64,000 bases of DNA from assembly GCA_020631735.1 (NCBI GenBank), contig CM036168.1, positions 97,320,932 through 97,384,931 of the forward strand, written 5' to 3'. The stretch comes from Saccharum officinarum. Its lineage: Eukaryota; Streptophyta; Magnoliopsida; Poales; Poaceae. The notes beneath the pieces are model-generated. The model was not told the origin of the DNA. It did no database searches and saw only the letters and a program-made list of their open reading frames with translations. The translations under genes and the position numbers were made by a program. Shown piece after piece: positions 50,369 through 62,275 of the stretch (position 1 is the stretch's first letter; every line of letters begins with the position of its first letter).

Positions 50369-51133
50369 CTCTCTCTGGAAAAAAAATGATGTTCTAGGAT
50401 TTTTCAGACAGATTAGTGGAGAAGAGAAATATCCCTAATACCCTTGGTTTGTTGAGCTTAATTCCCTTTAAAAAGGGATGTTCTGGGGTTTACTTGCCTA
50501 ATTAACAGGCCCTGTATGCAAGCATGCAGCCTTCCACGCGTATCTATTCGTAATTTGGCGCCAACATAAATTGGCCTACACTAATGCTCGTGCACCCAAA
50601 TGCGAAAGTCCAAATTCCCTACACTATTCCACTGGCGCCAATAAATGTTGTTTTGGCGCAAATAAGTTGTGATCGTAGCCTCCATCCTGAGTATCCTGGA
50701 CAAAGTCCTTCCCTTCCTCAACTACGCAACCCCTAGTCGATCCCACCATGCACCTCGACGGCGCTCGCGCCTGCATCCTTGCATCCCAAAAGCGTGTCGT
50801 GCCGCCTCCTGGAGTGGATCCGAGGTCCCCTTTGACATGCGTCTGGGATGTGGATCCGACCCCTCCAATGGCCATCGCCGTGATTGTTCACCATGCGCTA
50901 GGAGAGGCCGCTCGGCTAGGAAGAGATGAGGTGGAGGAAGAGAAGCGGCAGCAGAGACGAGGTTATGCGCGGCAGGGAAATAACCTGGCCGCATGAGTTC
51001 AATTAAGGAAAGGCCGGATTTGTTGCGCATGCAGATTCTCCTATGGGCCAAAAGCGTGTCTAAAGCTCAAAACATCATTTTTTTCTAGGACAAATTTCAA
51101 ATTAGAAAACATCACTTTTTTAGACGGAGGGAG
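50369..51133. mobile_element. Stowaway-like element, 765 bp
   Basis: The left end ctctctctggaaaaaaaatg and a right end whose reverse complement is ctccctccgtctaaaaaagt are similar inverted repeats continuing through atgatgttct/gtgatgtttt. Both are flanked by TA (50367-50368, 51134-51135). Longer than typical Stowaway MITEs; the GC-rich interior (50690-50990) may be acquired sequence. Confidence 0.5.
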
Positions 51134-51700
51134 TAGGTTTTAGGTACCCATCAAGTGTGTTAATCATGCAGTACCATCATGATTGCATTAATAATTATAA
51201 GTTGGGAATAAACACAGATCATCGTGTGTACATCACACATCTAGTCATCTAAAACATAGGTGCCATATAATTATACAAGTTTTTGAAATGGGCTAAAAAA
51301 TTAATATTTAGGTGCCAACCTTGTTGTTAGCAACTAGACATGGATACTTAGTTACATGGGATGTTCCTTATATTTTGGACCCGATAAGCACCCGTACCCG
51401 ACCCGATGAGACCAATTGGTACGAATTGGCACCTGCGGGTTTAATTGCCATCCTTAACGGTACCTGAAGGAGTTGTTGATGCAGCAGCAGTCGTAGTGCT
51501 CCTGCAGCAATCGCTTTCGAGCGGCTATTTGTGGTCTGGCAAACTGAGCGGATGTCTGGAAAGAAAGTTATTCCTGACATGATGTTGTAGTCGTAATTGA
51601 CTAGGTTGTACAAATGTTAGGTGCATGCATTTCATGGACCGAACAGGTGACCATAGTGAGAGTGAAGGAAAACCTTGATTTCTTTTTCTCAGCAAGCGAG
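51134..51700. repeat. Intergenic stretch with one hAT-like end
   Basis: Around 51378-51455 acccg/gggt words end in ggtttaattgccatcctta, the mirror of the signature at 30691. The opposite end is not found. The rest is unassigned. Confidence 0.35.
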
Positions 51701-52260
51701 TGATGGGTACGTGAAGACGTGAAGTGCACCTAGCCTTTTATTGGATTTTGGTGGACTGAATGACAACATACTTAAAGGTCTAACAAGTTTGCTAAGTATT
51801 GAACAGAAAATTGAGTATATTGCATATACTTAAGATTGTATAGTGAGAAGTGCACCAAAGGTTCAGCGAGAAGGCAAACTCGATGGTATTCTATATAGTG
51901 TTCAAATGAAGGCTAAGATTTATATTGCACCAAAGTGAAGATAAATCAACATCACAAGTAGTGAATTGTGTTTTCAAATGACCTAGTTCCACTAGTACTT
52001 GCATATCCATTGCTTTGTGTGGTAGTTGCTTGGTAGTTAGCTCTCTAGTTAGTGGTACCTTTAGTATTAGTAGAGCAGCTAGTTTTAGTTGCTCACTAGT
52101 TTAACTAGCCAGAGTTGCTTAGTGTAGCTTGTAGCTTTGTGTGGTGTTGCGATTTAGACTAAAAATCACTTGCTACTAGAATTGAATAGGGGATTTGCTT
52201 GCGTGTTGAGCTGGAGCAAGTAGTGACTATTAGGATCATTTTTTTACTAATCATCTTTGC
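51701..52260 (+). mobile_element. Decayed Sirevirus-like LTR remnant
   Basis: A region starting tggattttggtggactgaatgacaac and ending cttgctactagaattgaatag parallels the start and the U5 side of LTR F (ttggtgttggtaattagtgac and gcaaatactagaattgtgaattgg). The palindrome array and TATA region are absent. Boundaries are uncertain. Confidence 0.4.
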
Positions 52261-52577
52261 TCCAGTATTGTGACTTTTGTAGAAAAAAAAATTATAGGAC
52301 TCTATCCAGCCATTTAGATCCTATCACGGGATTATTTATACTAAACACCTTGGTGTGTCAGGTCGGCGGCGGCGATAGGGAGGGGTGAGGTGGTAAGGGC
52401 GGTTGGGGTAGGGCATGGAGTTTCGGCAGCGTCAGCGGGGAAGCGAGGCTTCTGGTTTCTCCGTGAGGGTCGAGGAGGCGGTGTGGGCTAGGCTGGAAGA
52501 GACGGGGCTTCTTTTTTTGGAACGATTTCTATCGAGGACGTGAGTCGTGCAACGTGTGGGTCACGCACGAGGGGAGG
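52261..52577. other. Spacer before element H
   Basis: The GC-rich part (52360-52500) has no supported gene. The last five bases (ggagg, 52573-52577) would be the left target duplication of element H, whose other end is outside the window. Confidence 0.3.
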
Positions 52578-55500
52578 TGTAACGGATCAACATGATTATA
52601 CGAGATTAAGTAAGAAAATCTTCCACCGAGGCAGATAATTTACCAAACTTAAGCCTGTACAACCTGAGATTCCGTGAAATCACGAGGGATTTCAAACCAA
52701 CCAACATACAACCAAGATTGTACTGATTTAGCAGCCACAGTCACATGCTATAGAAAGTTCGCAACAAGAGTTGAATACATAGGAGTTCAGAATAAAAAGT
52801 TATTACAACACGCGCACAAAATAATATAGCGGAAGCAAGTAGTTTTAAACCACACACACTTAGTTCAGTTACAGTGCCAGCATGTAGTCATAGCCATAAA
52901 AGCATGAGATAAGACCACTGGAGTGACCATTGCCCTCGGTCCTAGTTGTCGCCCATCGCCGGATACAGATAGTTGACGCAATAACCATAGTACATCTGGC
53001 CATCTGCAACAACAATGGGAACAACGCCCTGAGTACGAGAAGGTACTCAGCTAGACTTACCCGTCAAAACCAGAAATAACGACACCAAGGATTATGCAAG
53101 GCTTTCTTTCAGTGGGCTAGCTTGACTCATTTGCGAAAAGCATAAGTTATCAGTTATGAACCATTTAAACATAAGCATCTACTTAATTATACCTGATTAG
53201 TCTACGTGAACACCTATGCTAGAGCAATCACTTGAAGATTAATCATTAACATCAAAGGTTACCGTCTCAGGTTTAACATTTTTAACATCACCCACGTAAC
53301 CATCATTGTTCCATCATAATTACTACGATGCTGTAGCTCGAGTCAAGTGCTCACTATCCAGGAGCGATGGCGATTCGAATCGATTCCTAACCAGCTGGTG
53401 ATTTATTCCTCACACAAACCACGCTTCCCCCGTCAGGGTCGCTTAGATCACCAATGACACTTTTCAAGTAGCCGCGGGATAACAGTCATGGATCGCACTA
53501 CCCAGGGACCGCCCGACTGCCAGGACGCACCTTAGGCTCATTCTTCGCGTCCCCGTCATACCCCCTTCAGCACCAGTCTGTCAATCCGAGTTTATCCCGG
53601 CTCAAATAGTGTCACTAGCTTCGCGGTCGAAAGGTACTTTATTCGGCCAGCTAAATATGAGGCATGCGTTCAACATGACAAGAGGGACAAGCAACGATCG
53701 GTCCTTAATCGACACAGACGGAATCACTATAGTCCAAAACCCTATAAGACTCCGCCCGGTCTCCCTTTATTCATCGACACTTGGTTACTTTCCACGATAC
53801 AATTATAGCTAACCATAACCAGGTATTCACCTATATCTCGCAGGTGACTGGAAATCACCGACTTCTACCGGTCTAAGCAAGGCTAAGCAAATATTCGGTC
53901 ATGACCTAACAGGGTAAAGAGGTATTCAGGTGGACAAGGATAATTATAAATGCAACAACGGTTTCACTCAACTCCTACAACTTAATGCAACAATATATAA
54001 AACTCATTTATAAAGAATTGCTTTTATAAATGAGGAGACTTAGAATGCTCCGGGGCTTGCCTTTTTCGAATGAGCTAGGCTGGTGATTAACGCACTCGGG
54101 CAACTCCTCTCCTGGTTCCTCTTCCTCGGGCACCTCCTGTGTCTGGGGCTCTTGCTGATCGGCCTAAGTCTGCTCTTCCGGCACTGCTACCTGCGACTCC
54201 TCCTGCGATCCTGTATGATGCAATTGCATAAGTAACCATGTAGACGGTGCACAGGATGCGGTGGAATGCTATGATGACATGATATGCAGATGAGCACATT
54301 GAACTAATAGTATAGATTACAGACAACATCTTCTACAAGGTAGTCTACATCATCCAAGAACATGTGCCACAAAACAAGTCATCTACTCTTATACTAGGTA
54401 GCATAAAATTCTCACACAATTGTTGCTACACTTTGCCAAACCCTAATACCTTAACCTACCAAGTAACACCAACAAGGTAGTTTGGTGCTTCAAAGATACA
54501 CCAAACACTTCTTATTTCTTTTAATTACTTATAAAGAATAACTTTTAATTCCTATTTAAACTATGGTTACACATCAACATCTATTTCTGTTGCAGGTAAA
54601 AATCTACAAAAATTACAGTAGTACACTACTAGTCCAAATAGTATACTACAAAAATTTCATGGAATTTGGAATAAGTAAAACTATCTATACAAAATAAACA
54701 ACCTATAGCATAATAATGAGCATAAAAATACTTTGTACTAGAAAAAGTGTCAAACAACAGATTTCAAATTTTTCCTATGTTAACCACAGTAAACAAGCAC
54801 ACCATAAAAATTATCACATGCATGAGTTATACAAATTTTGCTCTATACCAAAAATAACAAAAATCATCAATTAAAGGCATTTGAACTACACTTCAATAAT
54901 TTTTCATAGAACATGCCTCATAAACATTTTTCCTAGAAAGTACATCACCAAAGAAGATTAATGAAACAGGAAACATATTTTTTTGACCTTCCTTTAATTT
55001 ACTACACATTTTCAAAGATATCTGCAATTATAAAGATTAAATAAATCTACACAGAAAAGTATCACAAAACTAACATGCAACATTTTTAAACTGTAGATCT
55101 ACTCATGAGAAACACTACAAAATTTGTTCCACAATTTTTGGAGCTATAAAACTCGAGTTATGATTTTTGAAAGCATTTTTCCCACATTTCTGGAAATCAT
55201 TTATTTCATTTCTTTGAAAACCGAAAATTTCCGCCGGCTCAACGGCTACGCGCACCCAGATCCGTTTACCCTAAACCCTACTGAGTCGCTGCGGCTGGGC
55301 CCCCTGGGTCAAACCGACCCCACAAGTCGGTCACCCAGAGCGAGGGGAGACCTTGACCGGCCGGCATCTCGTGACGGCGAGGTCATCGGCGGCGAGGTCG
55401 CCACCCTGAGCTTCACCCCGATGAGGCGAACCTAGCGGTGGGGCTAGCGGGGCCAGGGATGGTGGGTAGCAGGCACGTCAGCGCGCATGGCGGCACGACG

Positions 55501-56598
55501 GTGCAGCTCACCGGCGGGAACTCGACTCCGGCCATGTCAAGGCAAGCAGAGCGGTGCTGCGGCTTCGCGATGACAAGGCGAGCACGAAGGGGTAGAAAAA
55601 GGTGAAGAAAAGCGAGTGCAGGGGTTCCGGCCACGGTGGCCGAGCACGGCGGCCATGGCGGACGCGGAGTAGAGGAATGCCCGATTGGGCTTTACCTCGA
55701 TGTGAGCGGCGCTGCAAGCTCGAGCGAGGGACGGAGCAGAGCCAGGCGGATGCGCAAGCGGGGCGAATCGACAGCCGGTGCTGTGGTGAGGGCGCACGAC
55801 GCAAGCGAATCCTGCGGCGGTGCGGGCGCTGTAGTGGCTGGCTGCGGTGTGCTGGCGAGACGAGCAGAGGCGAAATGGACTGGCGTGAGGCAGAGCGAGC
55901 TGGGCGGGGTTAAGGCGAAGGCGCGCGGAGCGGCGGGGGCCACCGACGTGCCACCGGGCGAGCACACCGGCGGTGTATGGCCACGCGGCGGGCATGGCCT
56001 GCGCACGGTCTGTGCGGCCGCGTTCAGGCGGGAGCGGGGCGAGCGCGGGGGAGAAACGGGCCGGGCTGGCTTGGCCAGTTGGGCCAGAAACGGGGCGCCG
56101 GTCCAGTAAGCCGAAAAACTCGTTTTCTTTTATAATTTCAATTCCAGATTTTCTAAATTGATTCAAATTTGAATTTTGAAGATGAAAAAGACATTTTCAC
56201 AAGTTGTCCCCAAAATAAAAGTTGTTCAAAATTTAATTCTCTACAACTTTCATTTAGGGCACTTTTCAAAATTCTAAATAGATTTGAATAAATGATTTAA
56301 AGCCAAAATTCTAAATAAAAACTCACTTTTCTAGAATATTTTAAAAAGCAATATTTGAGGAGATTTTGAATACAAAAGTTGCTCCAAAAATTATGTTAAT
56401 AAATTCTAGACTATCTAAAATTGTAGCTAAACAAGTTCTACAACTCTAGCAAGCAAATGCAACCATTTGGGTTTAAACCAATGTTTGTCACATTTCAATT
56501 CAAGTGAATTTATATTGCATGTGATGATAAACATGTATGAGATATTGATGCTCATGCTTTGAAATGTTAATGCATGCTTAACACTCAGGGGTGTTACA
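52578..56598 (-). mobile_element. Element H, 3' LTR (4.0 kb)
   Basis: The plus strand starts tgtaacggatcaac and ends aggggtgttaca. It contains a CpG-rich, high-GC block at about 55240-56110 between AT-rich flanks, which produces many spurious ORFs. No reliable TATA box was assigned. Confidence 0.8.
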
Positions 56599-56609
56599 GC
56601 TCTCCCCCC
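56599..56609 (-). other. Polypurine tract of element H
   Basis: The minus strand reads ggggggagagc right before TGTAACACCCC. The pol stop codon TAA ends at 56610, directly adjacent. Confidence 0.8.
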
Positions 56610-57618
56610 TTATAGGAATCTCGTCTCGAGATTTTGAGTTACGAACCACTTGTTGTAAAAATCTTTATAAGCGGTTTGTAGGTATTCTCCTGTTTCCCAC
56701 GTCGCATCATTCTCATCATGATGGCTCCACTGAATCTTGTAAGTTGTCACTACTTTATTCCGAGTGACTCGGTCCTTAGTATCCAAAACTCGAACCGGTT
56801 GCTCACGATATTCTAAGTCTGCCTTGATCTGAATACCCTAAGGTTCTATTCTCTCTTTCGGAACACGCAAACACTTCTTTAACTGTGATACATGGAAGAC
56901 GGGAAATATTGAACTCATCGCTTCCGGTAACTACAGCTTATAAGCCACGGAGCCCTTTTTCTCTAAAATCCCGTATGGTCCGACAAATCTAGCAGTTAGT
57001 TTCTTCTTGATTCCAAACCGTTTCTTCTTCATTGGGGTAACCTTCAAATAGACGTAGTCACCCACTCAGAATTCTAGCGGTCTTCTCTTATCTGCATAAC
57101 TCTTCTGACGTGATTGTGCAGCTTGCATATTTTATTGGATAATACGGACATTTTTTCTGCCTCATCTACAAAATCAATCCCATAAAACCTTCTTTCTCCA
57201 GGTTCAACCCAATTTAACGGTGTCCTACATTTTCTGCCATATAGGGCTTCAAATAGTGCCATCTTAATACTCTCTTGATAACCGTTGTTGTAAGCAAACT
57301 CTGCCAAAGATAACCACGATTCCCATGAACCTCTGGATGATAACACACATGCTCTAAGCATATCTTCAAGAATGGCATTAACTCGCTCTGTCTGCCCATC
57401 TGTCTGCGGGTGGTAAGCTGTACTGCGAATCAAACTAGTACCCAATCATTTATGAAGATGCTCCCAAAAATGAGAGGTAAACTGTGAACCACGGTCAGAC
57501 ACGATAGTCTTCGGTATACCATGTAATCGGACAATCTCAGCAATATACTTCTCTGCATATTGAGGTGGTCGAAAGGTTGTCTTAACTGGCAAAAAGTGAG
57601 CTGATTTGGTAAGGCGGT
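56610..57618 (-). pseudogene. pol: Element H pol, integrase C-terminal part and chromodomain
   Basis: The part begins at the F insertion with LTKSAHFLPVKTTF and contains the integrase core residues in IVSDRGSQFTSHFW and YHPQTDGQTERVN, then the GPY region (VGDYVYLKVTPMKKKR ... ARFVGPYGILEK) and a chromodomain (KIQWSHHDENDATWETGEYL). The pol ends QNLETRFL and TAA at 56610. Defects: TGA at about 57446 before LGTSLIRS; a one-base frameshift in the A-run near 57150; a TGA before VGDYVY; two TAG stops after VAYKL and KERIEP. In intact elements the chromodomain steers integration to heterochromatin. It is inactive here and also separated from the rest of pol by element F. Confidence 0.85.
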
Positions 57619-58000
57619 TGAAAGTCCTATGTTTGGTGTTGGTAATTAGTGACAATGCCTAAGTACTAATCCTATGCCTAAGTTGTGTGTAGCATATGAG
57701 GATTAGTACACTCCAAGGTTGGTGGCAAGATGGACATGGTGATCATGATGGCCACACTTGGATTTGGATGCAACCCTACGTGATCAAGGCAAAGGTATAT
57801 GCTTAAGGGTTGTGCTTTAGTAACCAAGACACCTAGTGGGTGTGGTTACATTATAGGATAGATAGTCGTACTATAAAGAGGGGAATGACGCGGCTATTGA
57901 ACTCCTAAGTGCCTCTAGATGTGCATTTCATGATCATATGCATTTGGATAGAACTAATATCGCCTCGAAAAATGATTGTGAAAATGCTAACACACTCACA
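57619..58000 (+). mobile_element. Element F, truncated 5' LTR
   Basis: It matches 58532-58913 with two transitions (g/a near 57687, t/c near 57867). The break is at cacactcaca, after which the internal sequence follows. Confidence 0.88.
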
Positions 58001-59104
58001 TGTATGATGCATAGTTATGCATTTCTTTTTCTCCGATACATTGCTTGTGTGGTGACTTGCTAGTATAATTTGAATGATGCACTGAGGTACTAGCATGAAT
58101 AGGAAGTAGTTAGATTTTTCTTGCTTCATGTTTTTCAAAGTGGTACTAGAACCTTGCTTATAATGTTGATCTCACGAGGTTTCTAGTTATGTTTGTGTTT
58201 TTTACAAGTGGTATCTAACTACACAAGGTGCTAAGATGGTATTTATCGCTACTCCGATGGTATCACGCTTCAAAGGTCTATAATCTTAAACACTTAGCAC
58301 CTATTGGTAGTCAATGCTCCTAATCTTTCCTATCTAACATGTATGCTTCCAAAATCCAAACATATAGCATACATGTAGGGGGAGCCATTGCTATCAATTT
58401 GAATTCATGATCACATGTCCATAATTTTTACACATGGTAATATACTTGGACAATGTGACATGGGTTCTATCAAAATTTTATCATAATATCTTTGTGAAAG
58501 GTTTGTCACCAATTACCAACAAGGGGGAGATTGAAAGTCCTATGTTTGGTGTTGGTAATTAGTGACAATGCCTAAGTACTAATCCTATGCCTAAGTTGTA
58601 TGTAGCATATGAGGATTAGTACACTCCAAGGTTGGTGGCAAGATGGACATGGTGATCATGATGGCCACACTTGGATTTGGATGCAACCCTACGTGATCAA
58701 GGCAAAGGTATATGCTTAAGGGTTGTGCTTTAGTAACCAAGACACCTAGTGGGTGTGGTTACATTATAGGATAGATAGCCGTACTATAAAGAGGGGAATG
58801 ACGCGGCTATTGAACTCCTAAGTGCCTCTAGATGTGCATTTCATGATCATATGCATTTGGATAGAACTAATATCGCCTCGAAAAATGATTGTGAAAATGC
58901 TAACACACTCACACATGATGAGATCACTTGGTGGTGTTAGCACGTTTGCGAAGGCGGTGGAGTTTGAGCGGTAGAGAGGGTTTGGGATCCTCTCTCTCCC
59001 GCCGAGCTTGCGAGGCGGGATTCAGGCGTTTTCGAGGAATTGAAACGACTATTTTCCACTACGCCGGAAGTCCGGAAAAGAAACGGAGGCTAACGGAGGT
59101 CACA

Positions 59105-59562
59105 GAGGTGACCGAACGCTGTACCGGACGCGGTCCTTGCATGACCGGACGCGTCCGGTCAGTGTTCAGTGTCTATGCGTTTTTCAGTTCGATGATCGGA
59201 CGCGAGGCGTGTCCGGTCACTGATGATCGGACGCGTCCGGTCGTTCATGGAGCTTACTGGACTGTAACCGGACGCTGGCACTGTCGCGTCCGGTCATGTT
59301 TCTTCAGCGCGTCCGGTCGTTGTTTCGTTGAGCGCTACTCAGGTTACCAGCGCGTCTGGTCCTTCACGGGACCAGCGCGTCCGGTCGTTCCCGGCGCGTC
59401 CGGTCAGTTGGACCAGCGCGTCCGGTCGTTGCTTCGCAGTTAGCCGTTGGGCGACCGGCGCGTCCGGTCGTTTGGACCAGCGCGTCCGGTCAGTACTTCA
59501 CGAGTTAGCCGTTGCGCGACCGGCGCGTCCGGTCAGTTGGACCAGCGCGTCCGGTCAGCGAG
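59105..59562. repeat. CpG palindrome array in LTR of element F
   Basis: It contains a perfect palindrome gaccggacgcgtccggtc at 59143-59160 and many half sites. From about 59365 the array becomes a near-tandem run of accagcgcgtccggtc units alternating with gcgaccggcgcgtccggtc. Confidence 0.88.
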
Positions 59563-59609
59563 ATTTCGGTTGTTTAAGTTTCTAACGGCTCTATTCGAAG
59601 GGGTACGTC

Positions 59610-59617
59610 TATAAATA
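59610..59617 (+). promoter_or_regulatory. TATA box of element F LTR
   Basis: It reads tataaata in gtacgtctataaatactcatt, about 50 bp downstream of the palindrome array, the same arrangement as in D and S2. Confidence 0.75.
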
Positions 59618-60514
59618 CTCATTGGCCGGCTCAAGGCTCCATCTCTCGAACATTTGACATACTTGTGAGTACTTTGAGCTAAGCAACTCCTCTCCCACTC
59701 ATCTCTCTTGCTTCCTTGCATATTCGAAGTGAGATTGAGTGATCCCAGTGCATTTGCATTGTGAGATAGCATCTAGTTGGCACTTGGTGGTTGATTTGCT
59801 GCGGGGTTCTTGTTTCTCTTGGTGGTTGCCGCCACCTAGACGGTTTGGAGCAGCTTGGAGGCGTTGGCAAGAGTTGGTGATTGTTCTTGGCCACCTCCGG
59901 TGACTATGAGGGGTTTGTGCCTACCTCGGCGAAGCGCCAAAGGCAACATTAGTATATTGCTCGTGTCATTGCAACCTTTTGCCATTTGGTAGGTTCTTGT
60001 GGCGCCTTTTGAGAGGCTCGGTGTGTGACCGATTAGCCACCGAACCACGTGGTGAAGAGGGACACAACGGGGACTAGCGTGCCGGCAAGCACGTGAACCT
60101 CAGGATAAATCTTCATGTCATCACTTTCATATTGTGATTGATTGATCCCGGTGTTTGGTTATCTTGGTATTCATTGTTGATCATATTGGTTGGCTCAATA
60201 CTTCGCCCCTCGGTGATACCCTCCTATCTCTCTCTTGTGTTAATTTCTTAGCTATCTTTGCTAGCTAGTTAGCTTTGCTAGAGTAGTTCTTTTGTGTAGC
60301 TTGCTAGTTGTAGTTGTAATTACCTTCTCGGTTTGACTTGTGCGGTTGAGTGCAAATACTAGAATTGTGAATTGGATAGGTGGCTTGCAAACACCCCATA
60401 GGCTAAGCAAAACTCGCATCTCGCTATTTGTTATATTGATAAACTTGTTTAGCTTGTCTTTGTAGAAATTTTTAATAGACTATTCACCCCCCCTCTAGCC
60501 ATCAAGACCTTTCA

Positions 60515-62275
60515 GCGGTCTACAATTACCCAAATCGAATCATGTCCTTTTGGTGTGGTGGGAAGACCAGTGATAAAATCCATACTTATATCTTCCCATT
60601 TCCAATCTGGTATAGACAAGGGTTGCAATAGCCCTGCGGGTCTCATCTGAAGAGCTTTCACTCTGCAACACAGGTCGCAACGAGCAACATACGCTGTAAT
60701 CTCCTTCTTCATCTTGGTCCACCAATAGCGAAGCCTCATCTCTTGGTACATTTTACCACTCCCAGGATGTATAGACAGCTTAGACTGATGAGCTTCATCC
60801 ATTAATTTGTTCCTGAGCTCTCGATCCTTGGGTATCTCTAGGCGATCCTTAAACCATAACACCCCTTGGTCATCCACTTTAAAGTGCTTGGTCGGTTCCC
60901 TCTTCATTTTCTCCTTGATATGAAATATTCCCTTATCTGCTTTCTGACCTTCAATGATTTTGTTCTCCAAGGTACAACTGAGCTGAATATTATGCAACAT
61001 AGCAGGATGTAATAAATTGAACCTCTCTTCGAACAACGGTTGCATAGCAATAGAATGTGATTTCCTACTTGGAGCATCTGCTACCACATTAGCCTTCCCT
61101 AGATGATAGTGCACATTTAGATTATAGTCCTTTATCAGCTCTAACCATCTCCTCTGTCTCATGTTCAATTCAGACTGAGTAAAAATATACTTGAGACTCT
61201 TATGATCCGTAAAGATATTACACATATTTCCTAGCAAGTAGTGTTTCCAAATCTTTAGAGCATGCACAACTGCTGCAAGCTCCAAGTCATGTGTAGGATA
61301 GTTAACCTCATGTTTTCTCAATTGACACGAGGCATAAGCAATGACCCTTCCATCTTGCATTAGGACACATCCTAACCCATTTTTAGATGCATCACAAAAC
61401 ATATCAAACGATTGTTCTATATCTAGTTGTGCCAGAACAGGAGCAGTGGTTAACAATTTCCGCAAGGTGCAGAAAGCTGCCTCACACTCCTCTGTCCAGG
61501 CAAACTTATGATCCTTCTGTAGTAGACTTATCATTGGCTTGGCAATCTTCGAGAAATCCGGTATGAAGCGGCGATAGTATCCGGCTAGACCAAGAAAACT
61601 TCGAACCTCATGAACTGTGGTTGGTGACTTCCAATCCATGACCTCTTGTACCTTACTAGGGTCTACTAAAATTCCACTTTCAGATAACACATGCCCAAGA
61701 AAAGGAACTGTCTTAAGCCAGAACTCACACTTACTAAACTTAGCATACAGCTGATGCTTTCTGAGTCTAGTTAAGACAATCCTAAGATGCTCTGCGTGAT
61801 CTTCTTCATTCTCTGAGTATATTAATATGTCATCAATAAACACAATCACAAACTTATCCAACTCTGGCATAAAGACGGAATTCATCAGATACATAAAGTA
61901 TGCAGGAGCATTTGTCAATCCGAAGGACATGACCAGATACTCGTACAAACCATATCTAGTAGAAAACGCGGTCTTTGGTACATCTTGTGGCCTAATCTTG
62001 ATCTGATGATACCCTGATCTTAAATCTATCTTAGAGAACACCTTGGCTTTAGACAATTGGTCGAACAAGATATCAATCTGAGGTAGAGGATACTTATTTT
62101 TAACGGTCACAGCATTCAGTGGCCGATAGTCCACGCACATACGTAAGGAGTTATCCTTTTTCTTCTTCACGAATAGTGTAGGACATCCCCATTCCGACGA
62201 ACTTGGACGAATCAAACCCTTCTTTAACAGCTCTTGGAGTTGTTTTTTCAACTCGGCTAACTCATTGGGAGGCAT
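60515..62275 (-). pseudogene. pol: Element H pol: reverse transcriptase, RNase H, integrase N-terminal part
   Basis: A long open frame has RT motifs ([40 protein letters not shown], catalytic [19 protein letters not shown]), RNase H ([14 protein letters not shown] ... [10 protein letters not shown]) and the integrase zinc-binding HHCC region ([12 protein letters not shown] ... CDLCCRVK). It ends at VIVDR where element F interrupts it; the reading continues at 57618 with LTK. Upstream of MPPNELAEL the frame continues toward protease, with stops near 62370. The conserved RT stretch is intact, so decay is limited, but the gene cannot make a complete polyprotein. Confidence 0.9.

Larger units (their letters stand above)
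57619..60514 (+). mobile_element. Element F, internally deleted Sirevirus-like element
   Basis: The element inserted in the integrase gene of H with target duplication gcggt (57614-57618 and 60515-60519). Structure: first 382 bp of a 5' LTR (57619-58000), about 520 bp of 3' interior, PPT aagggggagat (58521-58531), full 3' LTR 58532-60514. The two LTR starts differ at only 2 of 382 positions (99.5%), so it is the youngest element datable here. No gag or pol remains. Its TGAAAG...CTTTCA ends and CpG-palindrome array relate it to D, S1 and S2. Confidence 0.9.
58532..60514 (+). mobile_element. Element F, 3' LTR (1983 bp)
   Basis: It runs from tgaaagtcctatg to caagacctttca. U3 ends with the palindrome array (59105-59562), TATA at 59610-59617, then R/U5 with the typical ctagctagttagctttgct and tattcaccccccctctagcc end. 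The 58925-59060 stretch is homologous to S2 27720-27940 in inverse orientation. Confidence 0.9.

Noticed and set aside
55537..56166. 209-codon ORF in the LTR of element H
   Set aside because: It lies entirely in the GC-rich LTR block with competing frames on both strands; no family resemblance.
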